Positions 30,454 through 40,635 of a DNA stretch of 44,614 nucleotides are shown one piece after another. The translations under genes were made by a program, and so were the position numbers. The stretch is from Nemertoderma westbladi. Lineage: Eukaryota > Xenacoelomorpha > Nemertodermatida > Nemertodermatidae. Every line of letters starts with the position of its first letter. Positions within the stretch are counted from its first letter, which is position 1. The DNA lies in contig JAUCBJ010002972.1 of the NCBI GenBank assembly GCA_032718475.1, positions 1 through 44,614 on the forward strand, written 5' to 3'. A model generated the notes under the pieces. The model saw only the letters and a program-made list of their open reading frames with translations, had not been told where the DNA came from and ran no database searches.

Positions 30454-33400
30454 ATATCGAGACCTAGACATTTTCCAATACAGTGAGGAGGAATTACAGA
30501 AGGAATTGATACGCCAGGACCTCGAGACAGGAGCCAGAACCGTCGAATGGCTGGATAGGGACGCAATGGAACCCGGTGGATATGACCTAGCCATGTCTAC
30601 TGATGAGAAACGGTCGCTGGAGATGATGGAAGACACCATACGTCTGCTACCGACTGGACATTTTGAAGTTGGAATGTTGTGGCGTCGACAACCACCTAAG
30701 TTGGAGAACAACTACAACTTAGCCTTGAAAAGATTGAACGGAGTAAGGGCTCGGTTGTTGAAAAATCCGGACATTAGGGAGAAGTATTGCGCCCAGATCA
30801 ACAACTATTTCGCAAAGGGATTTGCTGGGAAGGTAGAGGACCCTGACTTAGTGACAGACCAGACTTATTACCTTCCACACCACTATGTGACTCACCCTGA
30901 CAAGCCAGACAAAGTCCGAGTAGTCAACGACTGCGCAGCAGTCTATAGGGGTATGTCCCTGAATTCAGAGTTGATGGATGGTCCCAACCTGAACAACTAT
31001 TTGATTGGAATACTGTTGCGTTTTAGACAGCGGCGATTCGCATTTACTTGTGACATCGAGGCGATGTTCCACCAGGTAAGAGCCTGTAAGGCAGACCAGG
31101 ATAGCCTTCGCTTTCTCTGGTATGAGAATGAAGACTTATCCGGCCCAGTGGTTACATACCAAATGTACGTTAGGATATTTGGCGCCCGCGATAGTCCAAA
31201 TGGCACGCTGTTCGTTCTAAAGAAAACGGCAACAGCCCAGATTGGTAAGTATCCAGTAGAAGTAATCGAGTCTATATTGAGAAACTTCTATATGGACGAC
31301 GGATTGGTGTCCAAGGACACGGCGGAACAAGCCATAGAAGTGGCTCACGGCCTGCAAGAGTGCTTGGCTACAGGGGGTTTCCCTCTAACCAAGTTCACTA
31401 CCAACTCGGAGGCCCTATTAGAATCGTTCCCGGTGAAAGATCGCGGGAGCGGAGACATTGAATTGGGGGTAGAACCAATCCCCATGGCGCGAGTACTGGG
31501 ACTCGCTTGGAACCCGAACTCAGACAAGTTCCAGGTAAGAGTTAGATTTGAACCCAGTAGCCCAGACAAAGTTTTGACAAAGAGAATTTGCTTATCGACG
31601 TTAAGTAGACTATTTGACCCGATGAACTTTATCAGTCCGGTTATATTACAGGCACGAGCGTGCATGAGGAAAATTTGGTTGTCCGACGTAGAGTGGGACG
31701 AACCAATATCTCCTATACATGCAAAGCAGTGGAGAGAGTGGGAAGCCGAGTTACATCTATTGAAAAATATAGACGTACCCCGTTCCTACTTTCCGAATCA
31801 GCTGGTATTCCCAGCTGATTTAGAGCTCCACTTATTTAGTGACGCAAGTGACACCGGCTTTGGTATGGTAGCCTACCTTCGCCGAGAGGTAAGTCAGGAC
31901 AAATTTGAGACGGCCTTTGTGACTTCTAGATCAAAGACAATGCCGGTCAAATACATGACTGTCCCTCGTGCAGAGTTACAGGCGGCTGTAGTTTCAGTCG
32001 AGGTAAGTAAGCAAATAACTGAGGAGTTAGACACGACATTGACCTTATTCTATTGGACGGACGCATCCTTGGTGTTAGTATACATTGCGGCCGACAATAT
32101 TGCACTAAAGACATTTGTGGCCAATAGACGCGCTCAGATCGTTGATTTTTCGACGAAGGAACAATGGAGACATTGTCCGGGAGTGTTGAACCCGGCCGAC
32201 ATAACTTCGAGAGGTGCAATGCCGGCGGAATTCTGTCAGGAAGAGTCTCAGGAGTTTTGGTTGCATGGACCTGATTTTCTAACGAGGACACAGGAACATT
32301 GGCCAGAGCGACTAAAGATAGTGACCAATCCGATGCCTGAAGATGCAGAAGTCAAAGTGGAGAAAGTCTCTAAGTCGAAGTCTAAAGCCAAACTTAAGTC
32401 ATTGGAGCGGCCTGAAGAGTCATTGGAGCGGCCTGAAGAGTCATTGGAGCGGCCCGGAGACCTGTCAGACCAACAGACTTACGTGACTACTAGGTCAGGA
32501 AGGGTAAGTTACGACGTAAAACCACCCTTACAGACTAGACGACAGTCACAGTTGGTAAGTGACGGACAGAAAATGACCGACACAATGGAGCCTTTGGTTT
32601 CCAAACCTGCGGGTTTGGATTCGAAACTTCCATTAGTTAGCGGACAACCGTCGCTGGCATTAGAGTCATGCAGTGTTTATGACAAATTACTAAATTCGTC
32701 TGCCTCTTGGCTGACAATTTGTAAAAGAACTGCGTGGTTAAGCCGATACATTTTGTACCTTTGTTTAAAACATTCGAAACATTTGAGAGAACCATTGAGC
32801 ACCAATAGTGAGCGAATTCAGAAATTGAAACAACCTCTGACAGAGGATGAGATTGATCAAGCGGAATTAAAGCATTTGAAGCATTATCAAATGTGTGCCT
32901 TCCCCAAAGAATTCCATCTATTATCGGCTCAACGACCAGTTCTCTATAAACCCCTTAGAAAATGGAGTCCATTAATCCATAAGGGTTTGATTTGTCATAG
33001 ATCGAGAATCCAGACTGTCGACATAAACTCACAGTTTCGGTTCCCAGTGATAATCCCTAGTCACCCAATAGAATTGCAAAGAGCGATTCTATGGGATATA
33101 CACAAGAGGTTGCATCACGCGGGAAAGTTACACTGTCTGTCGGCAGCGAGACAGCGATTCATTCTATTGCAGCCAAGCAGGGCAGTCGGCACTATGTATG
33201 ACGCCTGTCTGGTTTGCAAAAGGGTGAACGCCAGAGTATTGGAACAGGAGATGGCTGAACTCCCGGAAGCGAGAGTGCAGGCATATGACCCACCCTTTAC
33301 GAACACAGGGGTGGACTGTTTTGGTCCGATTGAAGCAAAGAGTGGACGGCTGACCCACAAGCGATGGGGTCTGCTGCTGACATGCATGGCTAGTAGAGCC

Positions 33401-34264
33401 ATACATATCGAGCGTGTGGCAGACATGTCGACCAAATCTCTGCTCCTGGCCTTGAAGAGATTTATGGCCAGGAGAGGACTAGTAAAGGCGTTCTACTCCG
33501 ATAAGGGTACAAACTTTGTCGGAGGGAATAGCGAGTTGAACGCGGCTCATAAAGCGGCACAGAATAAGGAAATTTCTGCAGCACTTTTGCCGCAACGAGT
33601 AGAATGGAGATTCAATACTCCAGAAAGTCCTTGGAGAGGAGGAAGTTGGGAGCGTTTAGTTCGCTCTGTAAAGCAGGCCATTGCCAAAACATTGCCTGTG
33701 AACAAACAACTTACCGACGACGAACTGGTCACAGCTTTCATTGAAATCGAGCATACCCTAAACTCGAGGCCGATAGCTATGTTGCCAGACGGTGTTGCAT
33801 TAACGCCGAATCATTTGCTAATGCAGAGTCCAGCATTTCTTGTGCCGGCATCAGAACCCGTTAGTGCCGACCTATATAGTCGTAAGAGCTGGAAAGTGAC
33901 TCAATTAGTGGCGTACACATTCTGGGAATATTGGCGGGAATACTATCTTCCCACCATATCCACCAGAACAAAGTGGTACAAAACGGTTCGGAGTCTCCAA
34001 AAGGGAGATTACGTATTGATAACCGAACCCATTGTCAAGAGAAAGTATTGGGAGACGGGAGTGATCTTGCACACACACCCAGACGTGCAAAACATAGTGC
34101 GCACAGTCACTGTGAAAATTAGGTGCAAGTGTCCGCACCCAAAAAAGTGTAAAACTAATGGTTTACACACCTTGGACCGACCGGTCCAAGATATTGTGTT
34201 ATTAGAGGAGACACGTATCGAGACGGGAGATTATAGTTTGTCTCCTGCCTCAAAACAGAATTAG
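30434..34264 (+). CDS. Pol (RT-RNase H-integrase) of element C
   Basis: The open frame runs from 30434 (after a TAG at 30431-30433) to the TAG at 34262-34264. It has no ATG near its start (30446 is GTG) and lies in the +1 frame relative to gag, overlapping it by 20 nt, so it is probably made as a Gag-Pol fusion by frameshifting. Counting residues from 30446: RT about 140-340 with YMDDGL near 282; Peptidase_A17/RNase H about 370-600 with LFSDASDTGFG near 464; a Ser/Lys-rich linker about 640-760 with three SLERPEE-type repeats; integrase H2C2 around 886-920 (HHAGKLHC, CLVCKR); DDE core with GVDCFGPI (956), SDKGTNF (1017) and WERLVRS (1068); and a DUF5641-like end with GDYVLITE and WETGVILH. All catalytic residues I can check are present. 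Confidence 0.93.
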   Translation, partial: WRVRVAKYRDLDIFQYSEEELQKELIRQDLETGARTVEWLDRDAMEPGGYDLAMSTDEKRSLEMMEDTIRLLPTGHFEVGMLWRRQPPKLENNYNLALKRLNGVRARLLKNPDIREKYCAQINNYFAKGFAGKVEDPDLVTDQTYYLPHHYVTHPDKPDKVRVVNDCAAVYRGMSLNSELMDGPNLNNYLIGILLRFRQRRFAFTCDIEAMFHQVRACKADQDSLRFLWYENEDLSGPVVTYQMYVRIFGARDSPNGTLFVLKKTATAQIGKYPVEVIESILRNFYMDDGLVSKDTAEQAIEVAHGLQECLATGGFPLTKFTTNSEALLESFPVKDRGSGDIELGVEPIPMARVLGLAWNPNSDKFQVRVRFEPSSPDKVLTKRICLSTLSRLFDPMNFISPVILQARACMRKIWLSDVEWDEPISPIHAKQWREWEAELHLLKNIDVPRSYFPNQLVFPADLELHLFSDASDTGFGMVAYLRREVSQDKFETAFVTSRSKTMPVKYMTVPRAELQAAVVSVEVSKQITEELDTTLTLFYWTDASLVLVYIAADNIALKTFVANRRAQIVDFSTKEQWRHCPGVLNPADITSRGAMPAEFCQEESQEFWLHGPDFLTRTQEHWPERLKIVTNPMPEDAEVKVEKVSKSKSKAKLKSLERPEESLERPEESLERPGDLSDQQTYVTTRSGRVSYDVKPPLQTRRQSQLVSDGQKMTDTMEPLVSKPAGLDSKLPLVSGQPSLALESCSVYDKLLNSSASWLTICKRTAWLSRYILYLCLKHSKHLREPLSTNSERIQKLKQPLTEDEIDQAELKHLKHYQMCAFPKEFHLLSAQRPVLYKPLRKWSPLIHKGLICHRSRIQTVDINSQFRFPVIIPSHPIELQRAILWDIHKRLHHAGKLHCLSAARQRFILLQPSRAVGTMYDACLVCKRVNARVLEQEMAELPEARVQAYDPPFTNTGVDCFGPIEAKSGRLTHKRWGLLLTCMASRAIHIERVADMSTKSLLLALKRFMARRGLVKAFYSDKGTNFVGGNSELNAAHKAAQNKEISAALLPQRVEWRFNTPESPWRGGSWERLVRSVKQAIAKTLPVNKQLTDDELVTAFIEIEHTLNSRPIAMLPDGVALTPNHLLMQSPAFLVPASEPVSADLYSRKSWKVTQLVAYTFWEYWREYYLPTISTRTKWYKTVRSLQKGDYVLITEPIVKRKYWETGVILHTHPDVQNIVRTVTVKIRCKCPHPKKCKTNGLHTLDRPVQDIVLLEETRIETGDYSLSPASKQN

Positions 34265-35024
34265 TGTTGGACGCAACTCACTTCGTATGCATTCCTCGTA
34301 TGCAAATACTAGGAAATGCATAGGAGCGGGGTTGTGGTGATTTGCGTTGAGTTTTGTCTAGTGGGTATCAAAACAAAATTTTATTTTCAAAATTTTTGGA
34401 AAATTTAAAATTTTAAAAAATTAGAAGTGAACCCAAGACAATTCCAGACGCTGTGTATAGACGCGTTTTAGAATTCGTCTATAGACATACAGTAATTTGA
34501 AAAGTCGTGAAGCCTGGAAAATAGCATTTAGAAACCATGGTGACGGCTATATTACGTAGGAGTGTAAATTGAGTTTAGCAACTTCCACAGATTGGTGCCA
34601 ACAGTGCAACTAAGGTGCTAAAGGTTAGTAGCACCAGAGGCGTACATGGACCCCACTCAGTAGTTTGCAGGATGTGTGATGTTCGATTATCAAACCTGTG
34701 GGTTTGGTATAGTCGAGTATTGTGGCTATGGTCCTTTCTAACTACTGTAGTTTAGTACGAGTAATGGGAGTAGTTTGGGCATCAAAAAGTGAGTTGGTCA
34801 CGGCCAGTTTATCTCCAAAGTTTTTGCGCTATGCATGGGAATAGGTTAGAGGATAGTTAGTTAGGAAGAGACGGGATCTAGAGAGTCGAACCTGAACTGC
34901 TGGAAGGCGGGGGGGGGGGTTCGGGAGGTCTGTCCTTCAGCGACATCTAACTGATTACCCACAGTGTAATTGGTTTGCGTAACGGAACACTTATTGGGAT
35001 ATATATGTATATACGCGGGGCATA
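34265..35024 (+). other. Spacer between pol and the extra ORF of element C
   Basis: Non-coding. It begins with a repeated cgtatgca motif, then a very A/T-rich run, a YGYG-loop hairpin (34691-34706), and an 11-G run at 34909-34919. Its length is similar to the corresponding gap in element B. Confidence 0.55.
34691..34706 (+). repeat. CARACC-YGYG-GGTYTG hairpin (one of four)
   Basis: A 6-bp stem caaacc/ggtttg closes a TGTG loop. The same design occurs at 30364-30379 (cagacc-CGTG-ggtctg, inside gag), 32602-32617 (caaacc-TGCG-ggtttg, inside pol) and 36506-36521 (caaacc-CGCG-ggtttg, a perfect 16-bp palindrome). Confidence 0.6.
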
Positions 35025-36009
35025 ATGGAGAGGGATATTAGAGCGCAACCGCGCAGAGGATTTACTGCCAGAGAGGAGGCGGAGCTACCATTCGCGTGAC
35101 CGGGATGTAAAGATTCGAACGTTTACTACCATGGGCGGTCCGTGATGGAGCTGAACGGAAAGTACAAACCAAGTTATGATAAAGAATTACGGAGAGAAAG
35201 AATGAGAGCGTTGGGGGACCGGATGGAAGTTTTGCGGAGAGAGTATCGCACGCGGTATCCCTACGACTTCGCTTTGGACGTGTGTGACATTAGCGCAGAT
35301 CCGGACGAGGAAATCGCACGACTATACCATATGAATATGTATTTACGACATGAGGAGCCTCTACCTGCAGTCCGAGACCAGTTCGACGGAATGCATCTGT
35401 ATCGGAGGACTCGAGGCGAGGATCAGGAGACGCCGAAAGTCTTCAGCGTGTACAAGCTGTTCTACAAGTGTGGTGAATGCATGAATAAACAAGACGTGGC
35501 GATTCCCGACCGATTAGACGAGCAACATCCGGAACCGATATTAACGCGATGTCCAGCTCACCAATTCCTTAGATACAACGAGGGAGGTTACCCGATGAGC
35601 AACCCGATGATCAGTATCGACTTCAGCGGAAAGCGACCTCCGAGACCCATTACGCCGACCGTTACGACATTAGATCCGTATACGGAGATTAAACCCTGTT
35701 CGACACGGCATAGACACGGCGGCGGCCATTTCGCTATACCGAGCCTATAAGGACCTAGAGGCGCGGCGCGAAGCGGCACGGGACTCGAGTTCCTGGACCA
35801 CGTTTACTTCGCTTCACCAGGAGAGGAAGCTCACGCCTGAGTATCCAGACGAGATTCGTGCCATCCATCCGTCTACTAACTATACCCACGATCCGCGATT
35901 TATACGATATTTACTCCAAATTATTTCGGGAAGTTTCGACGAACGCATTATTAAGCCCGAATATGTCCAATCCTTTATATATCATCGTCGCTCTGATATA
36001 TACGTCTAG
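35025..36009 (+). pseudogene. Extra post-pol ORF of element C (zinc-motif protein, family unknown)
   Basis: The frame opens at ATG 35025, is interrupted by TGA at 35097-35099, and continues from ATG 35145 to 35750. The reading then resumes in the +1 frame (overlap near 35690-35705) to TAG 36007-36009. Counting from ATG 35145, the protein has a basic, Arg-rich helical start (residues 10-35), an acidic stretch, and C109-x2-C112-x23-C136-x2-H139, a likely zinc-binding site. NPMISIDF and a Pro-rich segment follow. It aligns with the extra ORF of element B through EIARLYHMNMYL, EPLPAVRD, the Cys/His motif and PMISI. No signal peptide or membrane span is seen, so an envelope protein is unlikely. 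Function is unknown. A nucleic-acid-binding or regulatory role would be a guess from the basic and zinc-like features. Confidence 0.72.
35976..36002 (+). other. Hairpin 1 with tcgtcgctc loop
   Basis: A perfect 9-bp stem (tatatatca / tgatatata) encloses the 9-nt loop tcgtcgctc, overlapping the last codons of the extra ORF. It pairs with the related hairpin at 36261-36289. Confidence 0.8.
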
Positions 36010-36260
36010 AATTATTACCCAGCGCACAATTGGCGGCCTAAGGAGACTCGTTTGGGGTCATTGACCTCTGAACGAGTGGAGGATCAGGACCGCCGCGCCC
36101 ACAGCGACAACAGCCGGAGCTCACAGCTCGCGGCAAGTACCAGAGGGAGGAGCCCAGAAGGACGAAAGCGAGACTGGTGTATCTGGAGAAGGGAGCGAGC
36201 CCGAGAGACCCAGGAGCTAGCCGATGAGACTATAATATCACGGAGCGACAAACTCTAGAC

Positions 36261-36289
36261 ATATACATCATCGTCGCTCTGATGTATAT
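36261..36289 (+). other. Hairpin 2 with identical tcgtcgctc loop
   Basis: A perfect 10-bp stem (atatacatca / tgatgtatat) encloses the same 9-nt loop as 35976-36002. Against hairpin 1 one stem position has changed from T-A to C-G on both arms, so pairing is preserved. Confidence 0.8.
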
Positions 36290-36866
36290 CATAGGTTTTG
36301 ATCAATCATTCAACTGGACTCATATACACTAGTCGTATCCATATTTTAGAAATTTATTTTCGAAGGCCGAAAAATATTGAAAGGAAATACTTTTATTTTG
36401 TAGTCCGTTGGAAATAATAAATATTTTATACTATATTTGATTTGTGTATATGACTTTATTTTCTCTAAAGTTTATTGAAAGAGGCAAAGGAAGTGATTGG
36501 GGAGACAAACCCGCGGGTTTGGCTTACTCCTTTCACTTACCTGAGCAATCATCAAACCAAGATGATTTGCGTTTTTTATAAGAAATTAAGTAAAGTCCGA
36601 AAATGAAAGAAATTATTACGTATTTTATATTTAATTTGATTATCGGCCTTTAATGCAATTTAGTTAAAAGTTTAGCCTCAAATACGTTTATATTTAGTTT
36701 ATCTTGTTAATGTTGATCGTTAATTTGAGATGGGAAATGGGGGACATTGTCCTAGCCATGTTCCATTTCAATAGGTAGACCGTCAATTTGTAAATAAATC
36801 GAAGGAAGTAATATTTTGTAAATTTAATTTTGTATGTAGTAATCATTATGTAGAACGAACGAGAAA
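36290..36866. other. AT-rich stretch downstream of element C
   Basis: No gene is seen. It holds AATAAA at about 36416 and 36794 (possible polyadenylation signals), the 16-bp palindrome at 36506-36521, and two purine-rich runs (about 36479-36492 and 36727-36745), either of which could be a polypurine tract. Confidence 0.5.
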
Positions 36867-38231
36867 CAATATTTTGTAAATTTAATTTGTATGAGAGAGA
36901 TAATATTTGTAAATTTAATTTGTATGCAATTCATTATGCAATATCTATAGCAATATTTTGTAAATAGTAGGATTTATAGTATCAAGTATTTAGATTGGTT
37001 GGAAGAAATTTATTTTGTTTTGTATACATCACCTTATACTCTTCTACAATTGGAGGGAAACATTGTATGATTTCCCTTGAAGCGGTGTTATGGTATATGG
37101 CGCTGTATCCATATTATTAGTCATCATGCAGTATGTATTATTAGTCGTTATGCAGTATGCAATATTAGTCCGTTATACTGTACGTAATATTAGTCCATTG
37201 TGCAGCATGATATTTTAGATAAGGCATAATAACGCAATGATATTTAGATAGGGAAATCGAAACACCCATATATTTGAATCCATCCATTTTGTATAGTATG
37301 TAGCCCTACCTACGTAATTTTGTATTAGGATATATGTAGATAGTTCCAGGGTAGCAAGTTTATTCGGACCCTGGATTTCGTGCTTGCTGATATTAGTTTG
37401 ATAGGGCTAGCATATAGGGACACTGTCCTGGCCATTCAGCAGCCAGAGACGTGATCCATTACCATATATGGTAATAATTTGAGGGCATAGGGCTACAATC
37501 CGGCCTCCTTATTGGACTAACTGCTTCCAGGTTGGTCTAATGCTAGCACGGACTGGAGAGCCAATAGGAGAGCGATTGAGTCACCCTATTGCATCACCCC
37601 ATCCGGATCACCTATAAATTGGCGGTGTGCCGGTAGAGCCTTACAATCTGTGTACTATTCTATACCTCACTGCTGTTGTACTTGCTGAGCTGTCTCTATT
37701 CATTTTTGACGGATATTTTAGTGTATTTTCTGCAATTTGCTAATTTTGATTAATTTCTTGGAATGATTTGCTAGTGCGATTACCCTTGCTTGTGTTTCTC
37801 AATTAATTCCTTCGATTACTGCTAATTACAACTGAACTATGATTTCTACCTTTTGATTAATGGTTCTATGTGATTCTTTTCTGCGCAATAATCCTAAGGG
37901 ATTTCTGAGACTGTCAGACTTTGTGATTTGCATGCGCCGCTACGGTAGCTATTAGCGTAATGGAGGGCTAAGGCGCCAGTGGGCGGTGGGCACATCGGGG
38001 GGTTAGCGACGAAGGGAGAGCGGAGGATTCAAAGGCGAGCAACGCTGGCGGGGGGTCACCGTTGCGGTCGGGAGGTTAACGCTGTGGTATGCAGACCAAT
38101 CGCTGGTACAGTAATTAGGGGGCTGATGATCCAGGTTTCGTCTCTATTTAGTATTAGGGGGGCAGGAATCAGGTTAGTTAGGAGTCCTATATGTACCCGG
38201 GAGAGGCCTGCACGGCACAATATTGCCTGCA
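36867..38231 (+). repeat. 1365-bp tandem unit, copy 1
   Basis: It matches 38232-39597 at an offset of 1365 bp (caatatttt at 36867 and 38232; tgtcctgg at 37424 and 38789), with scattered substitutions and small indels. It begins AT-rich, has a promoter-like block at 37561-37619, and ends in a GC-rich stretch. The frame at 37979-38332 runs across the unit junction and is not supported as a gene. Confidence 0.9.
37561..37619 (+). promoter_or_regulatory. CCAAT/TATA promoter-like block, copy 1
   Basis: CCAAT at 37561-37565 and TATAAAT at 37613-37619 are spaced 48 bp apart, with conserved sequence between them. A start site would fall near 37640. The same arrangement recurs in copy 2, as expected for the U3 region of an LTR. 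Confidence 0.55.
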
Positions 38232-39597
38232 CAATATTTTGTAAATTTAATTTGTATGAGAGAGATAATATTTGTAAATTTAATTTGTATGCAATTCATT
38301 ATGCAATATCTATAGCAATATTTTGTAAATAGTAGGATTTATAGTATCAAGTATTTAGATTGGTTGGAAGAAATTTATTTTGTCTTGTATACATCACCTT
38401 ATACTCTTCTACAATTGGAGGGAAACATTATATGATTTCCCTTGGAGCGGTGTTACGGTATATGGCGCTGTATCCACATTATTAGTCGTTATACTGTATG
38501 CAGTATTAGTCCGTTATGCAATATGCAATATTAGTCCGTTATGCAGTACGTAATATTAGTCCATTGTGCAGTATAATTATTTAGATAAGGCACAGTGCGG
38601 TGACATTTAGGTAAGGAAGTTAAAACGCCCATATATTTTGCATCCATCCATTTTGTATAGTATGTAGCCCTACCTACGTAATTTTGTATTAGGATATATG
38701 TAGATAGTCCCAGGGTAGCAAGTTCATTCGGACCCTGGATTTTGTGCTTGCTGATATTAGCATCAGTAGGGCTATCATATAGGGACGCTGTCCTGGCCAT
38801 TCAGCGGCCAGGGACGTGAACCATTACCATATAAGGTAATAATTCGAGGTTTGGGCAGGCAATAGGGCTACAATCCGGCCTCCTTATTGGACTAACTGCT
38901 TCCAGGTTGGCTTAATGCTAGCACAGACTGGAGAGCCAATGGGAGAGCGATTGAGTCACCTTATTGCATCACCCCATCCGGATCACCTATAAATTGGCGG
39001 TGTGCCGGTAGAGCCTCTGTAATCTGTTCGTAATCTGTAATGTAATCTCATCACATGACCCTGTTACAATTTACTTGCTGAGCTGTCTCAATTTTGTATT
39101 AGGATATCGTATTTTCTGCGTTTTGCTAATTTTGATTAATTTTTGGAATGATTTGCTAGTGCGATTACTCTTGCTTGTGTTTCTCAATAATTCCTTCGAT
39201 TACTGCAAATTACAATTGAACTATGATTTCTACCTTTTGATTAATGGTTCTATGTGATTCTTTTCTGCGCAATAATCCTAAGGGATTCCTGAGACTGTCA
39301 GACTTTATGATTTGCATGCGCCGCTACGGTAGCTATTAGCACAATGGAGGGCTAAGGTGCCAGCGGGCGGCGGGCGCATCGGGGGGTTGAGCGACTAGGA
39401 GAGAGCGGAGGATTCAAAGCGGGCAACGCTGGCCAGGGTCACCGTTGCGGGCGGGTATCTTGCACTGCGGCACGCAGACCGATCGCCGGAACAGTCACTA
39501 GGGGGCTGATGATCCAGGTTTTGTCTCTATTTAGTATTAGGGGGGCAGGAATTGGGTTAGTTAGGAATCCTAGATGTACCCGGGAGAGGCCTGCGCG
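38232..39597 (+). repeat. 1365-bp tandem unit, copy 2
   Basis: Second copy, diverging from copy 1 by roughly 5% by eye, with a ~10-bp insertion near 38850 and a changed segment just after the TATA block. The match ends after gagaggcctgc. Confidence 0.9.
38936..38994 (+). promoter_or_regulatory. CCAAT/TATA promoter-like block, copy 2
   Basis: CCAAT at 38936-38940 and TATAAAT at 38988-38994 correspond to the copy 1 block. The sequence after the TATA box (about 39015-39060) is one of the least conserved parts between the two units. Confidence 0.55.
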
Positions 39598-40635
39598 TAT
39601 TACAACGTTGAGTGTGGAGTACGAGTAGTGAATTGCACAATTGTGAACTGTGATTTCTAACGCTGATTGGTGTTATTGAAGTGTGCCTATGATTGAGAAT
39701 GTTTAGGTAGGCGCCCCTTTCTTTTGATTGATTTCTATTTCTTAGTTACAATAATTAGTTACTGATTAGGTCAAAGTAATACGGCAATTTAGGCTATTAC
39801 TACCGAAACCTGTTGCGTGATAAATTAGAATTACGTATTCTGGAACTCTTAGTAATTAGTACGCTGTTAAATATTTGTGACTGTAATTAATTAGTAAAAA
39901 TTAAGAATTAGTACGCAGCATAGCGGAGAGTAGCTAAGGTAATAATTAGTGTACTGTAAACTATTCACGCTGAGCGGTTATTTGCATTAGCGGGCAATCA
40001 GCTAGAACGCACTATTCGGTACGCACGATACGCTAGTAATTTTGCTGGCCTAAAGCCAGCCGCGGGCAGTTTTAGACCCGGAGTGGTACTATCCACGAGA
40101 GACAAATACTGTACCATTTTGATTATTTTAAATATTCTCGCATTCACACATTACGTTAGGGAACCCCCAGTATTCGCGATTAGAAAGACGTAGGTAATAG
40201 CGTGTTTAGTAGTGATAAAATTAGGCGTAAGAATACTCTGAGTGCAAGGCCTCTCGCACTCGTCTTAAGTAAGCTTAGGGAGCAGACTCGGGTTTATTGT
40301 TTTGGTTATTCCCGCGTGGCTCATAGGTTCGAACAGTTAGCTCTCTACTGAGCAATCGGTAGAGAAAGGAACAAGCGATTTTGCAGGAGTTGTGTAAAAT
40401 TAGTAAAATATATTAGCGAACGGCAGATTAGCGCCATCTAGCGGTAAGTAGCGGTTTGGTATTTAGCAACCTTTACAATTTAGTAATCTCACGCTCCTGA
40501 TCCCCTTTACTTAACAGTAGGGCAGTCTTTGTGTCTTATTGGTTAGACGAGAACTTATTAGGTTGGCAGAGAAATATACCGGTATTTGTCTGTTCAACAG
40601 TTCTGCTGTTAGTATAGAGGTCGCGGTTGTTTATC
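39598..40635. other. Non-coding stretch before the 36-bp array
   Basis: No gene is recognised. AT-rich with many tagtaatta-type motifs and frequent stops in all frames. It may be a continuation of the leader or LTR-like sequence that follows the tandem units. Confidence 0.5.

Larger units (their letters stand above)
23890..36289 (+). mobile_element. Large BEL/Pao retrotransposon with doubled gag-protease (element C)
   Basis: Three coding blocks lie on the plus strand: a 2187-codon gag-protease frame (23890-30453), a 1272-codon pol in the +1 frame (30434-34264), and an extra ORF (35025-36009). The coding capacity is well above a usual Pao element of roughly 1800-2000 codons. Gag and pol are free of stops over 10.4 kb, so C is recent or was recently constrained, while its extra ORF has a stop and a frameshift. 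The LTRs were not identified. The 1365-bp tandem units at 36867-39597, with promoter-like blocks, are candidates for 3' LTR material, but no matching copy was found upstream of 23890. The outer limits given are therefore minimal. Confidence 0.85.

Noticed and set aside
37979-38332. 117-codon frame across the junction of the 1365-bp units
   Set aside because: It crosses the repeat boundary and is not preserved in the second unit.
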